The translations under genes and the position numbers were made by a program. Of a stretch of 64,000 nucleotides of DNA, positions 18,375 through 28,519 are shown piece by piece (positions within the stretch are counted from its first letter, which is position 1; each line of letters opens with the position of its first letter). The DNA comes from Anaerolineaceae bacterium (GTDB lineage Bacteria; Chloroflexota; Anaerolineae; Promineifilales; Promineifilaceae): NCBI GenBank assembly GCA_002699125.1, contig PABI01000088.1, positions 24,836 to 88,835 of the forward strand, in the 5' to 3' direction. Under the pieces are notes generated by a model. The model had not been told where the DNA came from. It saw nothing but the letters and a program-made list of their open reading frames with translations, and did not search any database.

Positions 18375-19295
18375 GTGAAACATTTTCTTAGCATCGCTGA
18401 TTTATCCCCTGACGAACTGCACAATTTGCTTGATTTAGCCCTTTCCTTAAAACAGGAATGGCAGAATGGTGGTAACAAACCCCTTCTTAAAGGCAAAAGC
18501 CTGGCTCTGGTCTTCCAAAAGCCGTCGCTGCGTACCCGCGTTTCTTTTGAAATGGGCATGGTGCACCTGGGCGGATATGCACTTTACCTGTCGCCTAGTG
18601 AGATAAAAATGGGTGGCCGTGAAAGCGTGGCGGACGTGGCCCGCGTGCTGTCTGGCTATGTAGATGGCATCATGGCTCGCGTCTTTGAACATGAGCATAT
18701 TTTGCAGCTGGCCGAATATGGCTCGGTTCCCGTTATTAATGGCTTGTCAGATTACAACCATCCGGCTCAAGCCTTGGCCGATATTTTTACCGTTTTGGAG
18801 GCAAAAAAGCGGCTGGAAGGGTTAAAAATGGTCTATGTTGGGGATGGTAATAACGTGGCCCGTTCATTATTATTTACCTGCATGAAGGTGGGAATGCACT
18901 TTGCCATCGCCACGCCGCCCCACTATACGCTGACGGAAGATGATTATTCGCTGGGTGAACAATTCAGTACAGCAGGTGCTTCTATAGAAGTGTATGAAGA
19001 TCCAAACAAAGCGGTGGCGGATGCAGATATTATCTATACAGATGTATGGACAAGTATGGGGCAAGAAGAGGAAACGGCCGTACGTCTAAAGGTCTTCCCC
19101 CCATATCAGGTAAACCAACAGCTTGTCAATCTGGCGAAACCCGATTGCCTGGTGATGCATTGTTTGCCCGCTCATCGTGGCGAAGAAATCACTGATGAGG
19201 TGGCCGATGGTCCGAATTCTGTCCTGTTCCCTCAGGCAGAAAACCGGATGCATGCGCAAAAGGCGATCCTCGTCGAGCTGTTGGGCAAGTCCTAA
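18375..19295 (+). CDS. argF: Ornithine carbamoyltransferase
   Basis: Transfers carbamoyl phosphate to ornithine, giving citrulline in arginine biosynthesis; 306 residues. The carbamoyl-phosphate loop reads [11 protein letters not shown] (SLRTR rather than the common STRTR, near residue 51), and the ornithine-side motif [11 protein letters not shown] is near 262. I chose GTG 18375 ([10 protein letters not shown]), 10 bases after GGAG; the longer frame from 18144 has no homologous N-terminus. No other arg genes are adjacent. It is followed 22 bases later by a TPR gene and may be cotranscribed. Confidence 0.92.
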   Translation: MKHFLSIADLSPDELHNLLDLALSLKQEWQNGGNKPLLKGKSLALVFQKPSLRTRVSFEMGMVHLGGYALYLSPSEIKMGGRESVADVARVLSGYVDGIMARVFEHEHILQLAEYGSVPVINGLSDYNHPAQALADIFTVLEAKKRLEGLKMVYVGDGNNVARSLLFTCMKVGMHFAIATPPHYTLTEDDYSLGEQFSTAGASIEVYEDPNKAVADADIIYTDVWTSMGQEEETAVRLKVFPPYQVNQQLVNLAKPDCLVMHCLPAHRGEEITDEVADGPNSVLFPQAENRMHAQKAILVELLGKS

Positions 19296-19317
19296 ATAAC
19301 CATTTGGAGGCTTTGGC

Positions 19318-21588
19318 GTGGCAGGAAACCGTGCCCGATTCGAAGAAGCATTAAATCGAGGTCATTCACATAGCTGGGATCAAAATTGGCAAGAAGCGAT
19401 CCAGGAGTTTCAGGACGCCATCACCGAGATCTCCAATGAACCGGCCCCCTATGCTGGTTTGGGTATGGCTTATTTGGAGAGCAACCAGCTGAAGGAAGCG
19501 CTGGAAAATTACAAGCTGGCCGCACGCTTCTCACGCGGCGACGTGATCTACCTGCGCCAGGTTGCCGATGTGCAGGAACGGTTAAACATGTACGGCGAAG
19601 CGGGTAAAACGTACATGGCCATCGGCGAAATTGAGCTGAACCGGCGGCGGCTGACCGAAGCAATGGACAATTGGAACCGGGCGGTGCGCCTGGAACCGGA
19701 TCTGCTGCGCGCTCACCAACGGCTGGCCTCTATTTATGAACGGCAAGGTTCGGTACACAACGCCATCCGCGAATATCTGGCGATTGCCCGCATCCTCAAT
19801 TCACAGGGTGAAACCAGAAATGCGCTGCAAGCGTGCCAGCTGGCCCTCAAGCTGGACCCGCGCAATGCCGAGGTGCTGACCGCCATTGAGCAGCTGCGCA
19901 GCGGCGAAAAGTTGGAGGGTGAATCAGACTCCCCCACTTACCAATCCTCAGACAGCATCAGCGAAGTGGCGCAGCACATGGCGGCCGCTTTGCAACAAAA
20001 ATCGGGCAACGGCGCAACGAAGGCGGCCGATGCCGCCAGCCCGGTGCAAGATGCCCGTCGTTTAGCTTCGGAAAAACTGGCAGGGGATATTTTTGACGAT
20101 GAAGATGCTGAGCTGAATGCGCAAACCCTCCAGCTAAGCACGCTCATCAGCAAGGCGCTGGATTTTCAAACGCGCAACATGACCAACGAGGCCATCAGCG
20201 CCTATGAAGAGGCGATGGGAATGGGGTTGGACAATACGGCCGCACACTTCAACCTTGGCCTGCTTTATCAGGACAAACTCCGCTTTGAAGATGCCATTCG
20301 CGAATTCGAACTGTCGGTAAGGGACCACGATTTCCGGCTGGCCAGCTATTTTTCTTTGGGCGAATGCCACCGGGCGCGGGGCCGTATAGAAAAAGCAATC
20401 GAGCATTTTATTAATGTTCTCAAGATTGTTGATTTAGCCACGGTGCAGCACAGTCAGGCAGACCGGCTCATTGAACTGTATGAAAATCTGGCCGACAGCA
20501 TGATGGCCCAGGGGGAACGGGATCAAGCGTCTGCCTTTGCCAATGCGCTGGTTGAGTTTTTAAGCCACAAGGGTTGGGAAGACAAGGCCAAAGAAGCACG
20601 CGGGCGTCTGGATGCCATCTCTGATTCTGGCATGATGATTTTGGGCGATATGTTAACGGCCGGATCAGAACAGGTGCTGGAGTCGCTTTATTTGAGCCAG
20701 GAATATGCCAAGCGGGGTATGTATGATACGGCCGTTGAAGAAACCTACCGCGCCATTCAACTCTCCAATGATTACCTGCCGGCGCACATGCAGCTGGGGG
20801 AACTGCTGGGAAAACAAGGTCGCCGCGAAACGGCCGCCCAAAAATTTGTGGCAGTGGCCGACACCTACCGCAACCGGGGTGACGTGAATGGCTCAATTAT
20901 TTCTTATGAAAAAGCGGTAGAAATGACCCCGCTCGATCTGGCGGCTCGCGGCCGCTTAATTGATATGCTCAAGCAGCATGGCCAGATTGACCGGGCTCTG
21001 GAGCATTATATGGCGGTGGGCGATTCTTATTACCAGCTGGCACAGGTAGACAAAGCACGCGAAACCTACCAGGAAGCCTTAAAGCTGGCCCCGCGCGGTT
21101 CGGCCGACCATGCCTGGAAAGCACGCTTTTTGCGACTCGCGGCCGAGATTGACATCCAGCGGTTTGATTGGCGACGGGCGCTGACGGCCTACAAAGAGCT
21201 GCGGGCGCTCGATCCAAATGATGAGCGCACAGCCATTACGCTGGTTGATTTATATTACAAAGTCGGGCAGCCGGTGAACGCTGTGGGCGAGCTGGACAAT
21301 TATTTAAAGCAGCTGGTGCGCGGCGGGCGTGGTGCCAAGGTTGTTGGTATTTTGGAAGACATGGTCCGGCAACGGCCGTCTGACAAAAATCTGGTTGACC
21401 GCCTGTCACGCCTGTACTTGCAACAGAAACGCCAGGCAGATGCCATTGAAATACTGGACAAGCTGGGCGAAGCTCAGCTAGAAGCAAATGAGACACAAGC
21501 CGCCTACGCAACAATTGAAAAAATTCTGGCGTTAAATCCCCCCAATGCTGCCAGTTACCGGCAATTGTTAGCCCAATTACGGCCTTAA
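19318..21588 (+). CDS. Large tetratricopeptide-repeat protein
   Basis: A 756-residue soluble protein made of TPR units from end to end, with typical A-x-x-x-L-x-x-x-A helices such as APYAGLGMAYLESN and AAHFNLGLLYQDK. Residues about 195-255 form an Ala/Ser-rich linker between two TPR blocks. No signal peptide or enzymatic domain is present, so a scaffold role is likely. The GTG start follows GGAGG. It lies directly upstream of cdaA-cdaR, suggesting but not proving a link with c-di-AMP functions. Confidence 0.85.
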   Translation: MAGNRARFEEALNRGHSHSWDQNWQEAIQEFQDAITEISNEPAPYAGLGMAYLESNQLKEALENYKLAARFSRGDVIYLRQVADVQERLNMYGEAGKTYMAIGEIELNRRRLTEAMDNWNRAVRLEPDLLRAHQRLASIYERQGSVHNAIREYLAIARILNSQGETRNALQACQLALKLDPRNAEVLTAIEQLRSGEKLEGESDSPTYQSSDSISEVAQHMAAALQQKSGNGATKAADAASPVQDARRLASEKLAGDIFDDEDAELNAQTLQLSTLISKALDFQTRNMTNEAISAYEEAMGMGLDNTAAHFNLGLLYQDKLRFEDAIREFELSVRDHDFRLASYFSLGECHRARGRIEKAIEHFINVLKIVDLATVQHSQADRLIELYENLADSMMAQGERDQASAFANALVEFLSHKGWEDKAKEARGRLDAISDSGMMILGDMLTAGSEQVLESLYLSQEYAKRGMYDTAVEETYRAIQLSNDYLPAHMQLGELLGKQGRRETAAQKFVAVADTYRNRGDVNGSIISYEKAVEMTPLDLAARGRLIDMLKQHGQIDRALEHYMAVGDSYYQLAQVDKARETYQEALKLAPRGSADHAWKARFLRLAAEIDIQRFDWRRALTAYKELRALDPNDERTAITLVDLYYKVGQPVNAVGELDNYLKQLVRGGRGAKVVGILEDMVRQRPSDKNLVDRLSRLYLQQKRQADAIEILDKLGEAQLEANETQAAYATIEKILALNPPNAASYRQLLAQLRP

Positions 21589-21603
21589 TTGTAACACCCA
21601 TCT

Positions 21604-22419
21604 ATGAACGTTTTTTCCTGGGAGAGTTTTGCAAATGCACTGAACCGCTCCACTAATTTATGGATCAGTGCAATTGATATTTTGTTGGTAACGGTCGTTA
21701 TCTACAGCGCCTTTTTGCTCATTCGTGGCACACGCGCTGTACAAGTTTTGCGCGGCTTTGTTGGCCTGGCACTCATTGTTCTGCTGCTCTCCGCCATTCC
21801 AGGGCTGACTGCCTTTCGCCAGCTGGTAAGCTGGATTTTGCCCACACTGCTGCTCTCCATTCCCATCATTTTTCAGCCTGAGCTTAGACGCGCGTTGGAA
21901 CAACTCGGCCGTACCGGCAGCTATTTCCGTTTCTTCCGCAAAAACGAGATAAGTCCAGTGGTCGTGGCGGTGAAGGATGCCAGCATTCGCCTCTCACAGC
22001 GGCGGCACGGCGCGCTCATTGTTTTTGAACGAGACACTGGCCTGCAAGAATATATCGACACCGGCATTTTGCTGAACTCTGAGGTGTCGCCGGATTTGCT
22101 GCTGACCATCTTCAACAAAAACACGGAACTGCACGACGGTGCCGTGATTATGCGAAACGACAAGCTGGCGGCGGCAGCCTGTGTCATGCCGCTCTCCACC
22201 AGCAGCCTCACAGACCGGCAGATGGGCCTGCGCCATCGTGCGGCTCTGGGCATTAGCGAAGTAAGTGATGCCGTAGCGGTGGTTGTTTCGGAAGAAACGG
22301 GACAGGTCTCGATTGCCCATAACGGCCGTGTCATTCGCCGCCAGGACCCCTCCCGGCTGGACGATATTTTGCACGCCTTTTTGTACAACCGGCAAAACAG
22401 CCAGAGGTCAGAGTCATGA
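21604..22419 (+). CDS. cdaA: Diadenylate cyclase CdaA
   Basis: Makes c-di-AMP from two ATP at the membrane; 271 residues. Three hydrophobic helices occupy about residues 20-95, then the DAC domain with the signature DGA (178-180) and RHR (210-212) motifs in ELHDGAVI and GLRHRAALG. The 3' end overlaps the next gene by 4 bases (ATGA), as in the conserved cdaA-cdaR pair. It follows the TPR gene by 15 bases. c-di-AMP generally controls potassium and osmolyte homeostasis. Confidence 0.95.
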   Translation: MNVFSWESFANALNRSTNLWISAIDILLVTVVIYSAFLLIRGTRAVQVLRGFVGLALIVLLLSAIPGLTAFRQLVSWILPTLLLSIPIIFQPELRRALEQLGRTGSYFRFFRKNEISPVVVAVKDASIRLSQRRHGALIVFERDTGLQEYIDTGILLNSEVSPDLLLTIFNKNTELHDGAVIMRNDKLAAAACVMPLSTSSLTDRQMGLRHRAALGISEVSDAVAVVVSEETGQVSIAHNGRVIRRQDPSRLDDILHAFLYNRQNSQRSES

Positions 22420-23864
22420 TGCGCCTGACCCGTTCCCTCATTGCCAATCTGGCAACGTTATTACTCTCTTTCGTTTTGGCTGTCGTCATTTGGGTCCAGG
22501 CCATGCAGGTTGAAGATCCTACCATTAAGCGAGCTTTGCAAATCCCAGCTACCTTTATCGGTTTGCCCGAAGATGTGACCCGTATTAGTCCCGAGGATGA
22601 TAATCCGCCTGTGCTTGTCTCTTACGAAGGGCCAACCTCTATTGTGTCTGAATTAACTCAGGATGATTTTACAGCCATCATTGACCTGAGTGATGTGCCC
22701 TTAGGCAGTGATGTAACAGTTCCTGTGACTATTCAGGCAGAAGACACACGGGTCACGCTTGAGGACCCTATTCCCGAAACGATGGAAGTGCACTTAGAAA
22801 GATTGATCACACGGGAAATTGAAGTGGAGGCTGAGATTCGTGGGGAGGTAGCACGGGGGCACACAAGGGGCAACGAGCTTATTGATCCCCCCGTCATTAC
22901 TGTAACTGGTACCGAAAGCGAGGTTGACCGTCTGGATTTTGCCCAGGTCACCGTTTTTCTAAATGATGACACCCAAACCCGTATCGAAACGCCGCAGCCG
23001 CTTTTTTATGACCGCCAGGGTCGAGTGGCCAGCGTCAGCGGCTTGCAGCTAAGTACAGACCAGGTAGAAGTAACAATTCCCATCAATGAATCGGCCGATT
23101 TTGCCAACAAGGTGATTACCGCCGATATTATTGGCCAGGTTGCACCAGGCTACCGGGTTTTAGGCGTTACCGTGGAGCCCTCCAGCGTGTTGGTGACAGG
23201 GCGTCCCACGCAGTTGGCCCTGCCTTTCCGGGTACAAACCGAACCAATTGACATAACGGGGCTGACAGAAACGTACCAGGACCAGGTCTCGTTGGTACTC
23301 CCTGAGGGCATTTCCCTAGACAGCGTCACGGAGATTACGGTGACAGTGCAAATCGAACCTTTTTCCAGCACAAAGATATATAATCTACCGATTGAGCTTT
23401 TGGGCATTAGTGAAGACTTGGAAGCCACGATTGAACCAGACACGCTGCGGGTAGTGCTTTTTGGTCCCTCCCCGGTGCTGGACACGTTAACAGAGCAAGA
23501 AGTACGGGTCTCTTTGGATTTGTTTGGCCTGGAAGAGGGTGAGTACTCGCTGGAACCAGATGTAGATGTACCGGATCGTGGTCTGGAATTACGATCTATT
23601 CAGCCATCGGTCATTGATGTGATTATTTCTGAGCCCATTACCCCAACAGATGAATTTTCAGATATTGACTCCATGTATCTCGATGTGTTATATCCGGTGG
23701 TAACAACGCACGATGGGGTACGGCCGTTCCCAATCCAATCCTATCCACCAGCTTTGCCTGGCTGCCCAGACCCATTCTTTTTTAATAGACAGATACCTTA
23801 TGACAGCAAAACCTTTAGTCGCGTTGGTCGGCAGACCAAACGTGGGCAAATCAACTTTATTTAA
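22416..23864 (+). CDS. cdaR: YbbR-domain regulator CdaR
   Basis: Membrane-anchored regulator of CdaA, 482 residues. One N-terminal helix (about 10-28, LATLLLSFVLAVVIWVQ) anchors four YbbR-type beta repeats outside the cell (recurring VPVTI, VEVTIPIN, VTVQIEP, PSVIDVII). Homologues end near the last repeat (about residue 408). Here the frame continues about 70 residues of different composition and overlaps der by 65 bases, so the tail may be non-native. The ATGA overlap with cdaA implies coupled translation. Confidence 0.88.
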   Translation: MMRLTRSLIANLATLLLSFVLAVVIWVQAMQVEDPTIKRALQIPATFIGLPEDVTRISPEDDNPPVLVSYEGPTSIVSELTQDDFTAIIDLSDVPLGSDVTVPVTIQAEDTRVTLEDPIPETMEVHLERLITREIEVEAEIRGEVARGHTRGNELIDPPVITVTGTESEVDRLDFAQVTVFLNDDTQTRIETPQPLFYDRQGRVASVSGLQLSTDQVEVTIPINESADFANKVITADIIGQVAPGYRVLGVTVEPSSVLVTGRPTQLALPFRVQTEPIDITGLTETYQDQVSLVLPEGISLDSVTEITVTVQIEPFSSTKIYNLPIELLGISEDLEATIEPDTLRVVLFGPSPVLDTLTEQEVRVSLDLFGLEEGEYSLEPDVDVPDRGLELRSIQPSVIDVIISEPITPTDEFSDIDSMYLDVLYPVVTTHDGVRPFPIQSYPPALPGCPDPFFFNRQIPYDSKTFSRVGRQTKRGQINFI

Positions 23865-25167
23865 TCGCATCGTAGGCCGCCGCGTGGCGGTCGTCTCAGA
23901 GACAGCCGGTACCACGCGTGACCGGCTTTACGCCGACAGTGAATGGGCCGGCGTCGCCTTTTCGCTGGTCGATACCGGCGGCATTGAAGTCACCGCAGGC
24001 TGGCGCACGGAGCCGCTTTCTGAAGATTCAGAACAGTTTCTACCCTACATTCGCCAACAAGCCGCTATCGCCATTCGCGATGCCGAGGTGGTAGTGCTGG
24101 TCGTAGATGGCCAGGTAGGCGTCACCGCCGCCGACCAGGAAGTGGCGGATATTTTGCGCCAATCGAACAAGCCGGTGCTGGTAGCCGCCAACAAGCTGGA
24201 ATCAGCCAAGATGACCGACAATGTGTATGAATTTTACGAGCTTGCCCTAGGCGAGGTGTTTCCCATTTCGGCGCTGCACGGGTATGGCACAGGGGATTTG
24301 TTGGATGCGATTGTGACGGCCGTTCCTCCCTCACCTCCCGATGACGATGAAGAAGACACCTCGATCAAAATCGCCATGCTGGGCCGCCCTAACGTGGGCA
24401 AATCCACCCTGGTAAACAAGCTCATTGGCGAAGAGCGGGTCATTGTCAGCGACATTCCCGGCACCACGCGTGACGCCATCGACACCAAAATAAAGTGGCA
24501 TGGCCAGGAGTTCACCCTCATCGACACCGCCGGCATCCGGCGGCGCGGTAAAATCGACCCCGGTATTGAAAAATACAGCGTGCTGCGCGCCATGAAGGCC
24601 CTCAAGCGAGCCGATGTGGTGCTGATGCTGCTGGATGCCGAAACGGGCATCATCGCCCAGGATGCCCACGTGGCGGGCATGATCACCGACGAGACCGCCG
24701 GAGCCATTGTGCTGGTCAACAAATGGGACGCCATCGAAAAAGACAGCTACACCATGAAGGAATACGAAGACAAAGTGCGGCAGGACCTCAACTTTTTGCC
24801 TTACATGCCGGTGCTGTTTATCTCCGCCATGACGGGACAGCGCGTCAGCCGCATTTTGCCTCATGTGGTCGATGTGAACGAGGCACGCTACCAGCGCATC
24901 CCCACCAGTGCCCTCAATAAATTTATGCGCGACGCCATTACCCTGCATCCACCGCCGGGCAAAGGCGGCAAGCGAGCTAAATTTTTCTATGTCACCCAGG
25001 CTGGCGTAGCGCCGCCCACCTTTGTCTTTTTTGTAAACAATCCGGAGTGGCTCAATTTTGGCTATAAACGCTTTTTAGAAAATCGGCTGCGGGAACAGTG
25101 GCCGTTTACGGGGGTCCCCATCCGGCTCTTCTTCCGCGCCCGCAGCGAAGACCGCTTTGGCAAGTAA
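23800..25167 (+). CDS. der: Ribosome-biogenesis GTPase Der (EngA)
   Basis: Essential double-GTPase of 50S subunit assembly, 455 residues. Two P-loops read GRPNVGKST, at about residues 10-18 and 195-203, each followed by TTRD and DTAG-type switch motifs (DTGG in the first, DTAG in the second) and NKxD-type motifs (NKLE, NKWD). A C-terminal KH-like domain ends in RSEDRFGK. The ATG at 23800 is forced by the first P-loop. Its first 65 bases are shared with the 3' end of cdaR in another frame, and no clear ribosome site precedes it, suggesting coupling. Confidence 0.93.
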   Translation: MTAKPLVALVGRPNVGKSTLFNRIVGRRVAVVSETAGTTRDRLYADSEWAGVAFSLVDTGGIEVTAGWRTEPLSEDSEQFLPYIRQQAAIAIRDAEVVVLVVDGQVGVTAADQEVADILRQSNKPVLVAANKLESAKMTDNVYEFYELALGEVFPISALHGYGTGDLLDAIVTAVPPSPPDDDEEDTSIKIAMLGRPNVGKSTLVNKLIGEERVIVSDIPGTTRDAIDTKIKWHGQEFTLIDTAGIRRRGKIDPGIEKYSVLRAMKALKRADVVLMLLDAETGIIAQDAHVAGMITDETAGAIVLVNKWDAIEKDSYTMKEYEDKVRQDLNFLPYMPVLFISAMTGQRVSRILPHVVDVNEARYQRIPTSALNKFMRDAITLHPPPGKGGKRAKFFYVTQAGVAPPTFVFFVNNPEWLNFGYKRFLENRLREQWPFTGVPIRLFFRARSEDRFGK

Positions 25168-25232
25168 TTGAGTAATTAATCGAGCAATTACTTGGTCTAT
25201 TATTTGTCATTACTTCGGCAAGCACAGCACAA

Positions 25233-25373
25233 GACTGAGCGAAGCGAAGAATCCCTCTTAACATTTTCAAGCGAAAGCTTCGCTGGACAACTGTCACATG
25301 GCCAAAGATTCTGCCTAACATCGTTTAGAGGGATTCTTCATTCCGCTGCGCTTCATTCAGAATGACAGTTGTT
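25233..25373. repeat. Dispersed inverted repeat 'gaagaatccctc ... gagggattcttc'
   Basis: The 260-base spacer after der holds an imperfect inverted repeat. GAGCGAAGCGAAGAATCCCTC (left) faces GAGGGATTCTTCATTCCGCTGCGCTTC (right), ending in cattcagaatgacag. A related copy occurs at 41722-41842. No coding content is seen. Confidence 0.65.
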
Positions 25374-25426
25374 GCTTGTCTTGGAAAAAGCTGGCGCAAC
25401 AGGCCAGCATCCCTACGATTTGCACC

Positions 25427-27007
25427 TTAACGTAAGAACTGCAAATTCGGCTCACCGACCCAGCTCACGTCCAGCAGCACCATATCGCGGTACAAATCTT
25501 CCGGGCTTTCGCTGCCGTCTACGGGCACCCGGCGGACCTCGGTGTCGTCCAGGCCGTCTTCCATAGCGGTATAGTAGATGGAACGGCCGTCCGCCGCAAA
25601 AAACACCCCCCGGAAGCCAAACTCCGCATCATCATCCAGCTCTGTTTCCGAACTATCTTCAGCCCAGGCAATGCTGTATAAGGCCCGGTCATCATCCTCA
25701 TCTTCACGTCCGGCAAAAATAAGATATTCGTCCGTGGCCGCCAAAATGGTGATGGCCGACCATTCTTCCAGCAAGAAATAGCCATCTTCCGCTGCCAGGC
25801 TGGTAACGTAAAGCGTATCTGTCCCCTCATCATCCGTAAGCTGCACCAGAAGCTGTTCGGCCGCGTTATTCATGTAGGCAAAGAGAATGTCGTAATCATC
25901 TGTCTCCAGCAGTTCAATCTCCTCATTGCCATCATTGCTTACGCTCAACAAAACATCCTCATCATCATTTTCGGTTTGCAGGAGAAAGCGATCCTCGGTA
26001 AGGAAACCTACTAAGCTAACAGACGGCTCCTCGGCTATTTCGGTCACAGTGCCTTCAGCCAAACTATAAACAAACGCCGCCATTTCATCGTCGGACTCCG
26101 TCAGGAAAACGGCATAGTCGCCATCTTCTGATTGGCCAGCCAGGGTGATGTCGTCGGCTTCAATCAGGGCATCCCCAACTGCGTTGATAAACAAGCCAAC
26201 CTCGTCATCGTCCTCATCCAACATGCCAATGACGTAAATGGTTTCCCCGTCGGCGGAAAAACCAAAATTGTCGATGAAGGCAAACTCTTCACCAAACTGT
26301 TCTGCCTCTTCAGCACCGGGTTCAACCAGGTACATTTGTGCCTCGTCGCCGTCGAATTCAACGTAGGCAAACCGGGTCAGTTCTTCGTTGTAGCGCACGT
26401 TAAAAACATCTTCCACCTCATCCAAAATCACGGTCTCTTCTTCACCGTCCAAGGAAATCAAGGTGACGGTAACGCCGTCGTCAGGATCAAATTCCGTTTG
26501 AACCGCGCCGCTTGCATTCACAAAACAGGATTCACCGCGTGCCAATCGTTCCGCCTCGGCCCCATCTTGGGAAACATAGCAGCGGAAGTTGTCAAACCCT
26601 TCAGTTTCTGTGAAGTAAATAGTGGCGGATCCCGGCTCCATTTCGGTAAAGAGCCGGGCCTCGGCGTCTGCTTCAAATACCTCGGCGGGTGCCTCATCCC
26701 TTATTTCCATTTGCTCTACCCGAAGATCATTGCCATCGATATACCATAACAGAATGCGGTTTGTCTCTGGCACAAAAGCGGCCAGCTCCCCTTCAAACAA
26801 AAAGGTTCTTTGCACGTCTTCAGCCAGGGTTTGCCATTCGCTTTCTGCCTCATCCAATCCGGCCAAGAAGATCTCGGCTTCTCCGTCACTATTAAACTCG
26901 GCCAGCAGCATTTGGTCGCCGCCGGAACAGGCAGCCAACAGGGTTACGGCCGTTAACAAAAGCAGCAAAACAAGCCAGGTTCGCGTGGTCTGTTTCTTAG
27001 GCATCAT
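25427..27007 (-). CDS. Acidic secreted lipoprotein, beta-propeller-like
   Basis: A 526-residue lipoprotein of unknown function. Signal peptide with lipobox LLAAC (Cys about 27). The mature part is extremely rich in Asp/Glu and organised as about ten beta-rich units with TolB/WD-like phrases (GFSADGETIYVIG, FFAADGRSIYYTA). These suggest a propeller made of WD40-like PD40 blades. Acidity could reflect calcium binding or salt adaptation (inference). GGAGGA precedes the ATG pair. It is divergent from the THUMP methyltransferase gene. Confidence 0.75.
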   Translation of the reverse strand: MMPKKQTTRTWLVLLLLLTAVTLLAACSGGDQMLLAEFNSDGEAEIFLAGLDEAESEWQTLAEDVQRTFLFEGELAAFVPETNRILLWYIDGNDLRVEQMEIRDEAPAEVFEADAEARLFTEMEPGSATIYFTETEGFDNFRCYVSQDGAEAERLARGESCFVNASGAVQTEFDPDDGVTVTLISLDGEEETVILDEVEDVFNVRYNEELTRFAYVEFDGDEAQMYLVEPGAEEAEQFGEEFAFIDNFGFSADGETIYVIGMLDEDDDEVGLFINAVGDALIEADDITLAGQSEDGDYAVFLTESDDEMAAFVYSLAEGTVTEIAEEPSVSLVGFLTEDRFLLQTENDDEDVLLSVSNDGNEEIELLETDDYDILFAYMNNAAEQLLVQLTDDEGTDTLYVTSLAAEDGYFLLEEWSAITILAATDEYLIFAGREDEDDDRALYSIAWAEDSSETELDDDAEFGFRGVFFAADGRSIYYTAMEDGLDDTEVRRVPVDGSESPEDLYRDMVLLDVSWVGEPNLQFLR

Positions 27008-27181
27008 GACATGGTCCTCCTTCGTGGATCAACTTTTGTGGAAACAATTTTTAATGGGCTCTCATTTCTGGAAGTGGAAACAAGCTACAGTGTAATTATT
27101 GCGCAGGGTTAATGCAACCAAATTTCAAATGATTCAGAAGAGATATGGTATCATCTACCGACTTTTGCCAAGGATATAACT

Positions 27182-28273
27182 ATGGATGATGAAGCAACAA
27201 CATATTACGTGCAAACGATGCCGGGCGTAGAAGAGATTGCCTGGCTAGAAATTCGGGACAAGCTGCCGGGAGCCAAGTTTGGCGAAACAGTTTTTGCCAA
27301 GGAGCAAAATGGGCTGCTGCTTTTTAGCTACGCTGGCGCAGCTGAGGATTTATTTCAATTACGCACAGTTGAGGACGTATTTGTTTTAGCCGTTTCAATT
27401 GAGAAGGTGCCGCGCACGCGGCAGGTGCTGCCGCAAATTACGGAGATGGTGAGCGAAACGGCCGTCTTCCAACACGCTATCGACACAGCCATGCCCATCC
27501 GCAAACAGCCGGGACGGCCGTCTTATCGCGTGATCAGTCGTTTGTACGGCAGCCACGAGATTTACCGCAAGGAGCTGGGGGAAGCGGTGGAACGGGGCAT
27601 GAACAACCGCTATCCACGCTGGCGGCTGGTGGACGACCACGCCATGCTGGAAATCTGGATCAATTTACTGGGTTCCCGCCTGGTCGGCGGCATTCGCCTG
27701 ACGGACCGCACGATGCGCCATCGCTTCAACAAGCCGGTGGAGCTGAAAGCGGCGTTACGGCCGTCTGTCGCCGCCGCCATGATTCATTTGACCCAGCCGG
27801 AAGATGACGACATCTTCCTGGACCCGATGTGTGGCAGTGGGACATTGCCGATGGAGCGGCGCTTTGGCGGTGCCTACGGTCAGATGATCGCCGGAGACAT
27901 CGTGCGCGACCATGTTTGGGCCACACGGCAAAATGTGGAAGCGCTGCGCAAAGAGCCACCCACCGATTTCAGCACCCTGCACACCAACGCCACCCAGCTG
28001 CCGCTGGCCACGGGCAGCATCAGCAAGGTGGCCACCAATCTGCCCTTTGGCAAGCAAATCGGCTCGCCCAAGGCGCTAAAGAAGCTGTATCCGGCATTTT
28101 TTCGGGAATTGGAACGGGTGTTGGCGGGGAACGGCCGTGCTGTCGTCCTCAGCAGTGAATACGATTTGGTGAAAGATGCCGTCCGCGGATGCCCCAACCT
28201 GGAAATTTTAACCGGTTATTCCATCGCCGTGCTGGGCCAGTGGGGCCGCATCTACATCATACGTCGGGTCTGA
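27182..28273 (+). CDS. THUMP-domain RNA methyltransferase (UPF0020/TrmN-like)
   Basis: SAM-dependent RNA guanine-N2 methyltransferase candidate, 363 residues. The N-terminal part (about 1-165) matches a THUMP plus ferredoxin-like RNA-binding module. The catalytic part shows motif I as DPMCGSGTLPME (about 214) and motif IV as TNLPFGKQIG (about 285), the NPPF-like site of N2-G methylases such as TrmN/Trm14. The position modified (tRNA G6 or rRNA) cannot be told. AAGGAT precedes the ATG. Confidence 0.88.
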   Translation: MDDEATTYYVQTMPGVEEIAWLEIRDKLPGAKFGETVFAKEQNGLLLFSYAGAAEDLFQLRTVEDVFVLAVSIEKVPRTRQVLPQITEMVSETAVFQHAIDTAMPIRKQPGRPSYRVISRLYGSHEIYRKELGEAVERGMNNRYPRWRLVDDHAMLEIWINLLGSRLVGGIRLTDRTMRHRFNKPVELKAALRPSVAAAMIHLTQPEDDDIFLDPMCGSGTLPMERRFGGAYGQMIAGDIVRDHVWATRQNVEALRKEPPTDFSTLHTNATQLPLATGSISKVATNLPFGKQIGSPKALKKLYPAFFRELERVLAGNGRAVVLSSEYDLVKDAVRGCPNLEILTGYSIAVLGQWGRIYIIRRV

Positions 28274-28278
28274 TTCGG

Positions 28279-28491
28279 TTAAAACAGAATACCTGCCTGC
28301 GCGGCCATAACGAGCAACATCAATACGACTGCTATAAGAAGAAAAGTTGATACCGCAGACAGGTTACGCAGGCTTTCGCTTTGTCGTTTTTGCTGTGCGG
28401 CAATGATTTCCTGCTGCTCAGCAATGATCTTCAGGTTTTTAGCGATACCAATTAATGCGCCTGCTATTTCAGAGTCCTGAGCGTTCGCCAC
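28279..28491 (-). CDS. Small tail-anchored membrane protein
   Basis: A 70-residue protein with a GTG start preceded by AGGAGGA. Residues about 8-42 form a Gln/Glu/Ala-rich amphipathic coiled coil (EQQEIIAAQQ), and residues about 46-68 form a single C-terminal membrane helix. It converges on the THUMP gene, leaving a 5-base gap. The strong ribosome site supports expression; the function is unknown. Confidence 0.65.
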   Translation of the reverse strand: MANAQDSEIAGALIGIAKNLKIIAEQQEIIAAQQKRQSESLRNLSAVSTFLLIAVVLMLLVMAAQAGILF

Positions 28492-28519
28492 AATAAATCC
28501 TCCTGAAACTTGAAGTCAC

